Shown here one piece after another: positions 45,816 through 53,191 of a stretch of 64,000 nt of DNA; within the stretch, counting starts at the first letter, position 1; each line of letters begins with the position of its first letter. The notes beneath the pieces are model-generated. The model saw only the letters and a list, made by a program, of their open reading frames with translations, made no database searches and had not been told where the DNA came from. The position numbers and the translations under genes are program-made. The DNA comes from an uncultured Prochlorococcus sp. GTDB taxonomy: Bacteria; Cyanobacteriota; Cyanobacteriia; PCC-6307; Cyanobiaceae. The stretch is taken from assembly GCF_902536725.1 (NCBI RefSeq), contig NZ_CACAYO010000002.1, forward strand, positions 81,685 to 145,684, given 5' to 3'.

Positions 45816-46061
45816 ATTTCTTTTAATGGTTACTAATAAGATCAGCCTAATCTCATTATGGAGAATCATTTGTATTTGTAGAAGTTCCATCTTATTAAAT
45901 CAAAAGTTTTTCTTGATTTTAGAAAGTTTTTAATACTTAAATTCATAGCTTTCTGAAAATTAAATAACTAATTTGAGTTAAGTTGGTTAATTATCTCTAT
46001 TGCAAATAAAGATAGGGTTGTTAATCTTGCACTTAAAGAAGAAACTTAATTTCTTAAACTG

Positions 46062-46271
46062 ATGCAATTTGATCATTTAAATTTCAATGAAAATGATGGC
46101 CTCATGTCCATAGAAGATTTAAGGGATTTACGTCTTCGAAAAAAGAAAATTGAAAGTGATAAGAAAGCTAGAAAGTATATCCTGGATATAAATCAAAGAT
46201 ATAGAAAAATGAGTACCCCCAAAAGCAATAACTTTTTAAGGAATATGAACCCTTTTAAAAAGGCCGCATAA
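46062..46271 (+). CDS. 69-aa basic, charged protein
   Basis: ATG start. Acidic-hydrophobic start (QFDHLNFNENDGLMSIEDL) then very basic (RDLRLRKKKIESDKKARKYI, later FLRNMNPFKKAA). Could bind nucleic acid or a membrane surface. A strong terminator follows 90 nt later. Confidence 0.62.
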   Translation: MQFDHLNFNENDGLMSIEDLRDLRLRKKKIESDKKARKYILDINQRYRKMSTPKSNNFLRNMNPFKKAA

Positions 46272-46360
46272 ATTGTTAATCTTGATTTTATTAATTTGTT
46301 TAACTTTGCAACTTCTAGAGTAAGATTTTGATGGTGTTTCCTTGGAAGAGTTTCACCAAG

Positions 46361-46386
46361 AGGGGCCGATTTTTGGCCCCTTCTTT
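46361..46386 (+). terminator. Strong GC-rich terminator
   Basis: AGGGGCC/GGCCCCT with a 7-nt loop followed by TCTTT. It ends either the 69-aa gene or a separate small RNA: the 60 nt before it also fold (GGTG...CACC, 46334-46358). Confidence 0.75.
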
Positions 46387-46595
46387 GCGGAGATATTTTT
46401 TTTTGAAATTCATTATAAAATTAAAGTAATACTTTCCTAGAAGGCGAAAGTGATGTAAATCTTATGTTTAAAGTTTTTTATTACCATTTAATGAAAAATC
46501 TATATCTTCAACTTAATCCTCTTACTAAAAAACAAAAGTTTTAGCTTGTGGACCCTTTCCCATAATTTATTGAATTTTTTCATTTGCGATTTTTA

Positions 46596-46799
46596 ATGGC
46601 TTCACCTACAAGTTGGCAATTCTACAAAGAAATTGAAACTAAGATTCTATGGGTCAATATTTGTACACAAAATATAGAAGGAGTAGCTATTTCGATTAAT
46701 AAATGGTGGAAAACAAGATATCCAGCATACAAAATCAGAATAGTTCCCAAAAAAGAATTTGAGCTAGTAAAAATGCAAGCTGAGAAAAAGGAGCAATAA
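46596..46799 (+). CDS. 67-aa hypothetical protein
   Basis: The ATG at 46596 (MASPTSW) is preferred over a TTG four codons upstream. Sequence WQFYKEIETKILWVNICTQ, SINKWWKTRYPAYKIRIV and a charged end. Soluble alpha/beta guess. The spacer before it (46387-46595) holds only a weak 26-codon frame at 46464-46544. Confidence 0.58.
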   Translation: MASPTSWQFYKEIETKILWVNICTQNIEGVAISINKWWKTRYPAYKIRIVPKKEFELVKMQAEKKEQ

Positions 46800-46875
46800 A
46801 ATTATTCTTTGGTAAATATTGATGCTGAATATTTAATTTTTGCAGCTATTATGAAACCAATAAATTAAAGAACAA

Positions 46876-47031
46876 ATGAACTCTGCATTCGCAAAAGTCT
46901 CAAATTTGAAAGTTAATAGGTCTTTTAAAATAGCTATTACTCTCGCATCATCAACTTTCTTTTTGTATGCTTTGAGTCAAGCATCAATTTTTAAAAATAT
47001 TATCGCAGGTGCCTTCTCTTGCTCTGGCTAA
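46876..47031 (+). CDS. 51-aa hydrophobic microprotein
   Basis: ATG start. Basic N-terminus (KVSNLKVNRSFK) then a helix about 19-35 (IAITLASSTFFLYALSQ) and a second weaker hydrophobic stretch ending GAFSCSG. The 48-nt repeat with terminator lies 46 nt after its stop. The antisense frame 46984-47202 is rejected. Confidence 0.55.
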   Translation: MNSAFAKVSNLKVNRSFKIAITLASSTFFLYALSQASIFKNIIAGAFSCSG

Positions 47032-47076
47032 ATAAAATACTGCTTTTTCTAGAGAACCTAAAAAGCTAAAATAGAC

Positions 47077-47124
47077 TGTGATTGACAGTAGATTTAAACT
47101 TAGAGGTATAAATCCCTCTTTTTT
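47077..47124 (+). repeat. 48-nt repeat with terminator hairpin, copy 1
   Basis: Begins TGTGATTGACAGT and ends AACTTAGAGG-TATAAATC-CCTCT-TTTTT. Same length and spacing as the copy at 62380-62427, 42 of 48 positions identical. The right half is a rho-independent terminator, so it ends the 51-aa gene transcript. Both copies are followed within 40-60 nt by a small membrane-protein gene. Confidence 0.85.
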
Positions 47125-47184
47125 AATGTTTAATAGATTTATTGTTGAAAAGATAATTACTCTTCTTATTTCTCTTTTCAGCTG

Positions 47185-47301
47185 ATGAATATTTCCCCGC
47201 ACCTATTGATTGACGCTGTGATATTAAGCGCTGCCCTTACGATAACTTTGGTATTAAGAGCAAAAGGTAATGCGGCTAGAAAAGAAAAAGAAAATAAATG
47301 A
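47185..47301 (+). CDS. 38-aa membrane microprotein, first of three overlapping genes
   Basis: ATG start. Helix about 6-24 (HLLIDAVILSAALTITLVL), basic tail RAKGNAARKEKENK. Its stop overlaps the ATG of the next gene (ATGA). Confidence 0.68.
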   Translation: MNISPHLLIDAVILSAALTITLVLRAKGNAARKEKENK

Positions 47302-47438
47302 TTACTAAAGAAAAAGAAAAAGAATTTAAAAAACCTAAATTATATAGATTTTGGAACTTTCTTATTTATGGATGTTTCATAGCTATTGGAGTTTTCTTAG
47401 TTTATTTATATTCTGCTTATATCTTTATAAATAAATGA
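47298..47438 (+). CDS. 46-aa membrane microprotein, second of three
   Basis: ATG overlaps the preceding stop by 4 nt. Charged N-terminus (TKEKEKEFKKPKLYR) then helix about 18-42 (FWNFLIYGCFIAIGVFLVYLYSAY). Its stop overlaps the third gene in the same way. Confidence 0.7.
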   Translation: MITKEKEKEFKKPKLYRFWNFLIYGCFIAIGVFLVYLYSAYIFINK

Positions 47439-47530
47439 CTTACATGTACGGCGTAGCGATTACTTATGGGGTTGTAAGTATTTTATTGCTTGGTGGGTTT
47501 GCATACTTTACTTTTAAAATGAAACGCTAA
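47435..47530 (+). CDS. 31-aa membrane microprotein, third of three
   Basis: ATG overlaps the preceding stop by 4 nt. Almost entirely one helix (YGVAITYGVVSILLLGGFAYFTF) with a basic end KMKR. Small size and coupling suggest that the three peptides form one membrane complex, by inference only. Confidence 0.68.
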   Translation: MTYMYGVAITYGVVSILLLGGFAYFTFKMKR

Positions 47531-47629
47531 TTTTTATATCTTCTTCAATAAAAGATTTCTTTGATAAATTTTTTGAAGATATTTGCCTTGCAATTATTCA
47601 TAATTTGAGATTTTTTTTTGATCCTTAAT

Positions 47630-47710
47630 CCGTACAATTTTGTTCCTCTAACCGCACACATAAAACTTGAAATTTACTATTCAATTGAATTAGAACATAG
47701 TTGTAGTCAA
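47630..47710 (+). repeat. Leader repeat, copy A
   Basis: Shares with 63885-63965 the blocks CCGTAC, TGTTCCTC, AACCGCACACAT and TAGAACA..AG..GTAGT.AA at the same spacing (61 nt from the first block to TAGAACA). Lies directly upstream of the 50-aa gene at 47723. Could be a promoter/riboregulator or a conserved leader peptide (frame PYNFVPLTAHI here, PYLNVPQTAHI in the other copy). Confidence 0.75.
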
Positions 47711-47722
47711 GGGGTAAGTCTT

Positions 47723-47875
47723 ATGGCACTTAATGACACATTTACTATCCAAGAAATTAAATTGGATAAAAAAGACCTTTCATTTGATAATAGGCTCAAA
47801 AAAATTGAAGTTTTTTGGAATAATGAATGTATAGAACATCCGAGTAAGAAACATTGCAAGATTTTTTGTGATTAA
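47723..47875 (+). CDS. 50-aa protein with ECIxxPxxxxC motif
   Basis: The ATG at 47723 is chosen; the frame is open for 35 codons upstream but that part is the leader repeat. C-terminus reads NNECIEHPSKKHCKIFCD, and KKDLSF..RLKKIEVFW before it. Paralogous in plan and in Cys spacing to the 48-aa protein at 48077. Confidence 0.65.
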   Translation: MALNDTFTIQEIKLDKKDLSFDNRLKKIEVFWNNECIEHPSKKHCKIFCD

Positions 47876-47959
47876 AACTTTAACTTTAGGTATTCTTACG
47901 CTTGATTTTTACATAATACCCGTACTAGAGAATAATCAGATAGCAAGGAGGCCAAGCAA

Positions 47960-48061
47960 ATGACCAATTTAGGTATAGAAATTTTATTTTGGACAATTTT
48001 AATTTCTTATCTGGGATTAAGATTTTCTCAATCTTGGAATGGATTCAAAAAACAGTTTTAA
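47960..48061 (+). CDS. 33-aa membrane microprotein
   Basis: ATG preceded by AGGAGGCC (47946-47953). One helix (IEILFWTILISYLGLRF), basic end NGFKKQF. The good ribosome-binding site supports it. Confidence 0.62.
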   Translation: MTNLGIEILFWTILISYLGLRFSQSWNGFKKQF

Positions 48062-48076
48062 ATAGGAGAATAGAAA

Positions 48077-48223
48077 ATGAAACTACAAACTCAGTTCACG
48101 GTTCCAAAAAAAGAATTAAAAGATCTTGACTATGTTAAGAAAGTAGATTTCTTAGAAGAAACTTTAAATAAAGAATGTATAGATTATCCAAATCAAGAGG
48201 ATTGCTTGGTTTGTTGCAATTAA
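48077..48223 (+). CDS. 48-aa protein with ECIxxPxxxxC motif
   Basis: ATG after TAGGAGAA, 15 nt after the 33-aa gene. KKELKDLDYVKKVDFLEETLNK then ECIDYPNQEDCLVCCN. Paralogue of 47723-47875; here the end is CxxCC. Possible metal-binding tail. Confidence 0.66.
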   Translation: MKLQTQFTVPKKELKDLDYVKKVDFLEETLNKECIDYPNQEDCLVCCN

Positions 48224-48297
48224 AAAAAATATCTGTTTTTTGTAAGTAAATAAATTTTTATTAGTATTTATAAATTTTCTAAAAGGGAGTTAGCACA

Positions 48298-48816
48298 ATG
48301 GAATTAAGATTCTTCCCAATAAATATTTTTAGAGAGACTCCAAAAGTCACATTCTTCGATGCAGGAATAGATAATTCTAATGGTTCTGATGTTGTAATCC
48401 ATTCTGGGGAAGCTATATCTCCTCCAGATGATTTAAAGGATGAGCAATACTATGTTCACAATCATCAAATTGACCACAATTTAGTTATCACCGGGGAAAG
48501 GAAATTTATTTTAATAAATCCTTCCTGGGATGAACCTAATCATGTGATTTATTTAAATAGATCTATGGGAGCATTAGAAATTCCTGTAGGAACTTATCAC
48601 AGATCAATCTCAGGGAAAGAGGGTAGCATTGTTTTAAATCAACCCAAAAGAGATAAATTTTTTGATCCCGCTAAAGAATTTATCCCACAAAAATTAGACA
48701 AAATTAATTTAATTAAGGCCAGAAAAAGTCCACCTGTATATTGGATTTACGAAAATAAAAAAATCAAAAGAGTCTATTTTAATCCTCTAGAAAGAAAAGT
48801 TAAAACTCTTGCATGA
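48298..48816 (+). CDS. Cupin-fold hypothetical protein
   Basis: 172 aa after a GGGAGTT ribosome-binding site. YYVHNHQIDHNLVITGERKFILINPSW has the HxHxxxH pattern of a cupin metal site and IPVGTYHRSISGKEGSIVLNQ gives the second block with His. Single cupin with an extra C-terminal segment. Substrate unknown. Confidence 0.68.
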   Translation: MELRFFPINIFRETPKVTFFDAGIDNSNGSDVVIHSGEAISPPDDLKDEQYYVHNHQIDHNLVITGERKFILINPSWDEPNHVIYLNRSMGALEIPVGTYHRSISGKEGSIVLNQPKRDKFFDPAKEFIPQKLDKINLIKARKSPPVYWIYENKKIKRVYFNPLERKVKTLA

Positions 48817-48817
48817 A

Positions 48818-49004
48818 ATGAAAAAAACTAAAAAACATATGTCGCCTGAAATTAATAATTTCAAAAATCTGAATTTAATTATTAATTCTGATACTTATAA
48901 ATTGGCTTGGATTAATTGCTGATGAGCACTTAAATCTTTTTGAATATGCAGATTCTGCATCAGAAGCATGGGAAATTATAAAAGCATCAACAAAGCCAAC
49001 CTAG
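48818..49004 (+). pseudogene. Remnant of a LOG-family (TIGR00730-like) gene
   Basis: ATG at 48818 reads KHMSPEINNFKNLNLIINSDTYKLAW and stops. Shifting the frame near 48905 continues GLIADEHLNLFEYADSASEAWEIIKAS to a stop at 49004. The second part strongly resembles the C-terminus of LOG/lysine-decarboxylase-annotated Rossmann proteins. Only the last third of such a gene would be left. Confidence 0.5.
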
Positions 49005-49047
49005 AGAACTATAGACTGACTTAGTAAGTAATGTAAAAGAAGATTGA

Positions 49048-49164
49048 TTAATAAGTATTTGATATTTTGTTTTTCATGCTTTCAATCTTATTAATTAATT
49101 CATCTAACCATTCTGTATTATTTTGCTCTTGTCTTTTATGACTTTGACTTTTTTGAGTACTCAC
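49048..49164 (-). CDS. 38-aa charged microprotein
   Basis: GTG start. Gln/Ser/Lys-rich start (STQKSQSHKRQEQNNTEW), then a helix (LDELINKIESMKNKI). No membrane segment. Weak evidence beyond the frame. Confidence 0.45.
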   Translation of the reverse strand: MSTQKSQSHKRQEQNNTEWLDELINKIESMKNKISNTY

Positions 49165-49386
49165 AAATTTCTTACTTTTAAAGTTTATTTAGTATATGTT
49201 CAGAAATTAAAGTAATCAATAAGCAATATTAGCAAATCAATTGATAAGATATGCTTTAGTAGCATTTCATACAACCCTAACCATCACAAATTAACCAAGA
49301 AAATCTAAATCTCTTCAGTTAAGTATTTTCTACGATGTTTTTATTTGAGATTCTGATTTGAATTAGGAAAGGGTATAGATGTTCCT

Positions 49387-49494
49387 ATGGAAAAATCATT
49401 TCTAAATTTTATTTATTGGATCCTATTAAAGTCAGCTGAAAGTTACTACGGAGATTCATTAAAAACAGAAGTACCATATACACCTTATTTTTAG
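49387..49494 (+). CDS. 35-aa microprotein
   Basis: ATG start. Partly hydrophobic (SFLNFIYWILLKSAESYY), ending EVPYTPYF. Alone between two minus-strand genes. Confidence 0.45.
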   Translation: MEKSFLNFIYWILLKSAESYYGDSLKTEVPYTPYF

Positions 49495-49541
49495 TTTTGG
49501 TGGACCTTATTAAATTAAAATTCATTTTAAACTAAAGGCAA

Positions 49542-49856
49542 TTAACTCCTCCTCACCCAATCAGGAGATCCACTAAACCAATCAGCAAGATCATCATTTT
49601 TGGGATCGAAATGATTTTCAGTTTCTAAACCATCAAGGCCAAGATTCTGGATAAGTCCATTTATTCCATCAGTTTTTTGTTTGCCATATCTCCTCAAGCT
49701 GTTAGCTTTCTTAAGCCATGTCCATATAGTTGAATTATGTTTTGCAAACTTTTCTACATAAATTCTTTCCTCTAATGCAACAGGTTCATCTAGTGAAATC
49801 CTTTTTACAATATCCTTAATTTTCAAACGAGTCTTGTTGGTTAGAAACATATTCAT
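49542..49856 (-). CDS. 104-aa hypothetical protein, Trp-rich
   Basis: Soluble. Helical N-terminal half (TRLKIKDIVKRISLDEPVALEE), then HNSTIWTWLKKANSLRRYGKQ and a conserved-looking end DLADWFSGSPDWVRRS. The basic helix in the middle could contact nucleic acid. Function unknown; frame and codon use are good. Confidence 0.68.
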   Translation of the reverse strand: MNMFLTNKTRLKIKDIVKRISLDEPVALEERIYVEKFAKHNSTIWTWLKKANSLRRYGKQKTDGINGLIQNLGLDGLETENHFDPKNDDLADWFSGSPDWVRRS

Positions 49857-50239
49857 AAAAGAAGTTAATGTTTTATAAAAGTTTTTTTTATAAATGTCTT
49901 GTCAATCTTTATTTCAAGAAAAAGTATTTTCTAGGAGCTTTTTAAGGACAAATATATTTATTTAAAAACAGATATATTTAATTGGTAAAAAAGACTACTT
50001 AATTAGATTTATATAACTTATATAAAAACGAGTTCTATATAAGTTTCTCTATAAAATTTAAGATTTAATTTACAAAAAAGAATAATAAAAAATTTACATC
50101 AACAGTAGATTTAAAATAAGAAGCGCCAGTTCCTTAATAAAAGATTTATAGAATAACCATAAAAAGTTAAATCAAGTACTGACAGATATTTAAAAAATAA
50201 ATACTATAAGTCTAAATAATTTTATAGAAATTCAAATTC
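49857..50239. other. 383-nt spacer
   Basis: Very AT-rich. No gene, hairpin or repeat recognised. It should contain the promoters of the minus-strand 104-aa gene and of the secreted cupin gene. Confidence 0.45.
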
Positions 50240-50665
50240 ATGATCAAGAATTTATTCATCGCATTAGCTCTTGTATTAATGCTTATCAATCCAAGCATTT
50301 CTATAGCTGCAGAATCTTCTGTTGATGTACAAGAAATCTTTACCTCTTCAGAAAACATTGATGGAGATAATTTTAAGTACCCAAAAGGAAAAGCTGAAAT
50401 GCGTTTGATTAGAGTAGAAGTTGAAAATGGAGCGACGATACCAATGCACTCTCATCCTGTACCTTTACTGGGTCATATTGAAAGTGGTGAATTAACGCTT
50501 GCTGAAAAGACAGGTATTAGTAAGACCTTTAAGGAGGGGGATTCATTTGTTCTTTCAGCAAATACTCCTGCTCATACAATGGCTAATAGTGGTAATTCAT
50601 CAGCAGTGATGTGGGTTGCTGTAGCTTCAGCAGAAGGTATACCTACTTTGAATCCTGAAGAATAA
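50240..50665 (+). CDS. Exported small cupin protein
   Basis: 141 aa. Signal peptide about 1-23 (IKNLFIALALVLMLINPSISIAA). Cupin motif 1 is IPMHSHPVPLLGHIESGELTL and motif 2 is FVLSANTPAHTMANSG, with HSH, a Glu and the later His as metal ligands. Would act in the periplasm or lumen. Followed by a strong terminator. Confidence 0.83.
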   Translation: MIKNLFIALALVLMLINPSISIAAESSVDVQEIFTSSENIDGDNFKYPKGKAEMRLIRVEVENGATIPMHSHPVPLLGHIESGELTLAEKTGISKTFKEGDSFVLSANTPAHTMANSGNSSAVMWVAVASAEGIPTLNPEE

Positions 50666-50694
50666 AACAACCTTATTTACGGTTAATCTAAACT

Positions 50695-50720
50695 AGGGAG
50701 CAATTAGCTCCTTTTTTTTT
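50695..50720 (+). terminator. Terminator of the exported cupin gene
   Basis: AGGGAGC/GCTCCTT (one G-U pair) with AATTA loop, then T8. 30 nt after the stop. Confidence 0.88.
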
Positions 50721-50777
50721 ATCTTGCTATATAAATACTAAAAGATGATTTAACTTTTCCTGCTTTAATAAAATATT

Positions 50778-51068
50778 GTGGAATTAACTGAGCTAATCAA
50801 AGATTACGTAGCCACAGAATTATTATCAAGTATTGAACTTGATTTTCTTGAAGGAGAATTATGGGAAACTACTCAACATATTGCAGAAATTAATACAGTT
50901 TTTAAAGCCCCAAAAAAAATATGCGAGAAATTAGACCTAGATGAAAAATCATGTTGGCAATTATGTTGTGCAGCTGTACTTGACTCTTCAAGACCTTTAA
51001 AGAACGGACAAAAAAGAGTTGAAGATTTTAAAAATTTAATTAAACAATATGAAATTAACTTCATATGA
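50778..51068 (+). CDS. 96-aa hypothetical protein, first of three overlapping genes
   Basis: GTG start. Acidic and helical (ELTELIKDYVATELLSSIELDFLEGELWE), with four Cys (ICEKL, SCWQLCC). Its stop overlaps the next start (ATGA), so it is translated together with the following two genes. Function unknown. Confidence 0.7.
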   Translation: MELTELIKDYVATELLSSIELDFLEGELWETTQHIAEINTVFKAPKKICEKLDLDEKSCWQLCCAAVLDSSRPLKNGQKRVEDFKNLIKQYEINFI

Positions 51069-51379
51069 AATCAGTAGTATCGATGAAACATTTACTTATT
51101 GCATCAATCCTTTTTTTTATACCTTTAGGAGCTTTTGCTGATGAGAGGCAAAGACAAATTGAGTACGAAGCCATAAATCTTGTTATTAAAAAATATGGAA
51201 AGGGTTTAGAAAATAGATTAAAAGGAACTGAATTAAATCCCAATTATCGAAGTTGGTATGAGAATGATTGTTTTGTAAGTGTTGCTGCTGGTACATATCA
51301 AAAAAGTAATTGGTCTTCAATGGAGTGGTTTAGCGTTAATGTCTGTGCTGATTATGCTGAAATACTGGAAAGTGAATGA
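51065..51379 (+). CDS. 104-aa exported hypothetical protein
   Basis: Signal peptide about 1-25 ending GAFADER; the ATG at 51065 overlaps the upstream stop and M7 is an alternative start. The mature part has AINLVIKKYGKGLENR and two Cys (NDCFVSVAAG, NVCADYAE), a likely disulfide pair. Second of the three-gene unit; overlaps the amidotransferase by 4 nt. Confidence 0.7.
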   Translation: MKSVVSMKHLLIASILFFIPLGAFADERQRQIEYEAINLVIKKYGKGLENRLKGTELNPNYRSWYENDCFVSVAAGTYQKSNWSSMEWFSVNVCADYAEILESE

Positions 51380-52113
51380 AGAGAATTAAACGACTATTAG
51401 TTTTGCAACATTTAGAAATAGAGGGTCCAGGCCTTTTTGAACAATTTGCTGAAGAAAGAAATTTAGTAATAGAAATTATTCGTTTGGATAAAAAAGATAA
51501 TCTTCCTAAAACAAAAGAAGGTGATTTAATTTTAATTATGGGTGGACCGATGGGAGTCAAAGATATTGGGGGCGAGAAATACTCTTGGCTTAAGTTGGAG
51601 ATAGATTTTATAAGAAAAGCATTACAGAATAAGAGACCTATAATCGGTGTTTGCTTGGGTGCTCAGTTGATTGCGAGTGCTGCTGGAGGAGATGTTGAAA
51701 TTTTAAAATATGGATACCCTCCAAAAGAATTACCAGAAATTGGATGGTCTCAAATTTTTATTGATAAGTCAAATAGTGATTTTAAAGCAATTTTTGAAGA
51801 CCCTTTTTATGTCCTTCATTGGCATGGAGATAGGATTTTATTACCTAATAAAGCAGTACTCATTGCTAGCAGTGCTCGTTGTAAGGAACAGTTTTTTAGG
51901 ATTGGTGATTATGCTTACGGATTACAATTCCATATAGAGACAACAGTGGCAATGATCAATAAGTGGATTAAAGAAGATAAAGAATTTGTCTTTAAAGGAT
52001 TGGGATCAAATGGTCAGGAAATTTTGAGAGAAGAAAATGAAACATATAGTGATAAGACTTTTTTAAAAAGAAAGCTTCTAATAAGTAAATTATTTGAATT
52101 ATTAGATAATTAA
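51376..52113 (+). CDS. Class I glutamine amidotransferase-like protein
   Basis: 245 aa. Catalytic triad: Cys93 in GVCLGAQL, His186 and Glu188 in LQFHIE. MGGPMG near 55-60 is the oxyanion region. This is the GMP-synthase-like group of free-standing amidotransferases, often annotated as GuaA-like or gamma-glutamyl hydrolases. No synthase partner is next to it. Third gene of the 50778-52113 unit. Confidence 0.88.
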   Translation: MKRIKRLLVLQHLEIEGPGLFEQFAEERNLVIEIIRLDKKDNLPKTKEGDLILIMGGPMGVKDIGGEKYSWLKLEIDFIRKALQNKRPIIGVCLGAQLIASAAGGDVEILKYGYPPKELPEIGWSQIFIDKSNSDFKAIFEDPFYVLHWHGDRILLPNKAVLIASSARCKEQFFRIGDYAYGLQFHIETTVAMINKWIKEDKEFVFKGLGSNGQEILREENETYSDKTFLKRKLLISKLFELLDN

Positions 52114-52133
52114 AAAAAGAAAATTTTTAATTC

Positions 52134-52159
52134 AAAAAAAAAGAGCTTAATTAAGCTCT
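52134..52159 (-). terminator. Terminator of the minus-strand hli cluster
   Basis: Palindrome AGAGCTTAATTAAGCTCT (52142-52159) followed on the minus strand by a T run of about nine. Confidence 0.82.
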
Positions 52160-52181
52160 CAAGAAATTTAAAAGGATTTTC

Positions 52182-52310
52182 TTAGAATATTCCTGGAACA
52201 ATTTGACCAGTAAAATAATAAGCCCCAATAAGAGCAAACATTCCAAGCATTGCAGCTTTACCGTTTAGCTTTTCAGCTTTTTCGGTCATGAATTTTTTTG
52301 CGAATTCCAT
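52182..52310 (-). CDS. hli: High-light-inducible protein, 42 aa
   Basis: LHC-type helix EKLNGKAAMLGMFALIGAY followed by YFTGQIVPG. Last of three minus-strand hli genes; terminator at 52134-52159. Confidence 0.9.
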   Translation of the reverse strand: MEFAKKFMTEKAEKLNGKAAMLGMFALIGAYYFTGQIVPGIF

Positions 52311-52399
52311 AATAAGTTAAGTAGATTTATATCTACAAACTATTCACTTGAATATTAAAATGATGTAGTTTTTTGTACCAAATTTAAATCTTCTAAAAG

Positions 52400-52543
52400 T
52401 TAAATGATTCCGGGCACAATTTGACCAGTTGTAATGTAAGCTCCAACAAGAGCAATTAGACCTACAAGAGCAAATTTTCCATTTAAATTCTCTGCTCTTA
52501 TTTTTTGAGGATCAATATTTCTTGATTGATTTTTATTTTCCAT
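52400..52543 (-). CDS. hli: High-light-inducible protein, 47 aa
   Basis: Helix ENLNGKFALVGLIALVGAY followed by ITTGQIVPG; polar N-terminus (ENKNQSRNIDPQK). Its ATG overlaps the stop of the preceding hli by one base (TAATG), the same arrangement as at 37793. Confidence 0.9.
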   Translation of the reverse strand: MENKNQSRNIDPQKIRAENLNGKFALVGLIALVGAYITTGQIVPGII

Positions 52544-52659
52544 TAAAAAACACCAGGGATAAGTTGACCGGTTGTTAAATATGTTCCCACTAAGATCATG
52601 AAAGCCATCATTGCTGGTCTTCCTATAGCTCTGTTGAGAATATCTTTATTTGAGTCCAT
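52543..52659 (-). CDS. hli: High-light-inducible protein, 38 aa, diverged
   Basis: NRAIGRPAMMAFMILVGTY followed by LTTGQLIPG. The ExxNGRxAM pattern is degraded: the chlorophyll-ligand Asn-Gly is replaced by Ile-Gly. First of the three-gene hli cluster, coupled to the next by TAATG. Confidence 0.85.
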   Translation of the reverse strand: MDSNKDILNRAIGRPAMMAFMILVGTYLTTGQLIPGVF

Positions 52660-52820
52660 TGAGATTAAGATATATTAATAAAATATTACTAATTGTAAAC
52701 AAAGCCTGAGAGTAGAATGTATAAAATGATTCAGTGCTACAGAAATGTAGCAATTTCGAGGTTGAAAAACGGTTTATTTAAAACTAAAAAATAATATTCC
52801 TGAAATTTCCAAGAGCAAAG

Positions 52821-52958
52821 CTACTGGTTTTTAAACATAGCATTTTGATTAGTCAACCAAAATAAAAGAAAAAGAAAGAAGGATAATAATGCTCCTGAGA
52901 GAATTGAAATAAAGAAGAATTGCGTTGTTAATTCTGAATCAAAGAAATATAAATACAT
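52821..52958 (-). CDS. 45-aa membrane microprotein
   Basis: ATG start. Short acidic N-terminus (YLYFFDSELTTQ), helix about 14-36 (FFISILSGALLSFFLFLLFW). Follows the His-tailed gene after 8 nt. Confidence 0.6.
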   Translation of the reverse strand: MYLYFFDSELTTQFFFISILSGALLSFFLFLLFWLTNQNAMFKNQ

Positions 52959-52966
52959 TTTATTTC

Positions 52967-53191
52967 TCAATGAATATGTTCTCCTTCATTATGATTATGA
53001 CCATTATGACCATGAGCAATTCCTAATTCATGCATCCTTGCATGCTCTTGGATTGTGTCCCTTAATTTATGAGAGGAGGGTCCAACTGTTGTATAAATTC
53101 CATAACCTATTGAACCAAAAAGTAAAAGTCCAACACTGCCAAAAAGTAAAAATAAAGTTGGATCTTTGATTGTTCCTAACATTTTATGCAA
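52967..53191 (-). CDS. 74-aa membrane protein with His-rich tail
   Basis: One helix about 12-34 (TLFLLFGSVGLLLFGSIGYGI). The tail reads HELGIAHGHNGHNHNEGEHIH, with eight His in the last 21 residues, a likely Zn, Ni or Co binding tail. The second ATG (M4) is an alternative start. First of a two-gene unit. Confidence 0.7.
   Translation of the reverse strand: MHKMLGTIKDPTLFLLFGSVGLLLFGSIGYGIYTTVGPSSHKLRDTIQEHARMHELGIAHGHNGHNHNEGEHIH

Larger units (their letters stand above)
45277..46061. other. 785-nt intergenic region with inverted duplication
   Basis: No gene supported; a 35-codon frame at 45826-45933 lacks a ribosome-binding site. The notable content is the hairpin at 45612-45650 and its inverted partial copy at 45786-45815, listed separately. 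Confidence 0.45.

Noticed and set aside
46984..47202. 72-codon minus-strand frame
   Set aside because: It runs antisense across the 48-nt repeat, its terminator and the end of the 51-aa gene; composition is that of an accidental frame.
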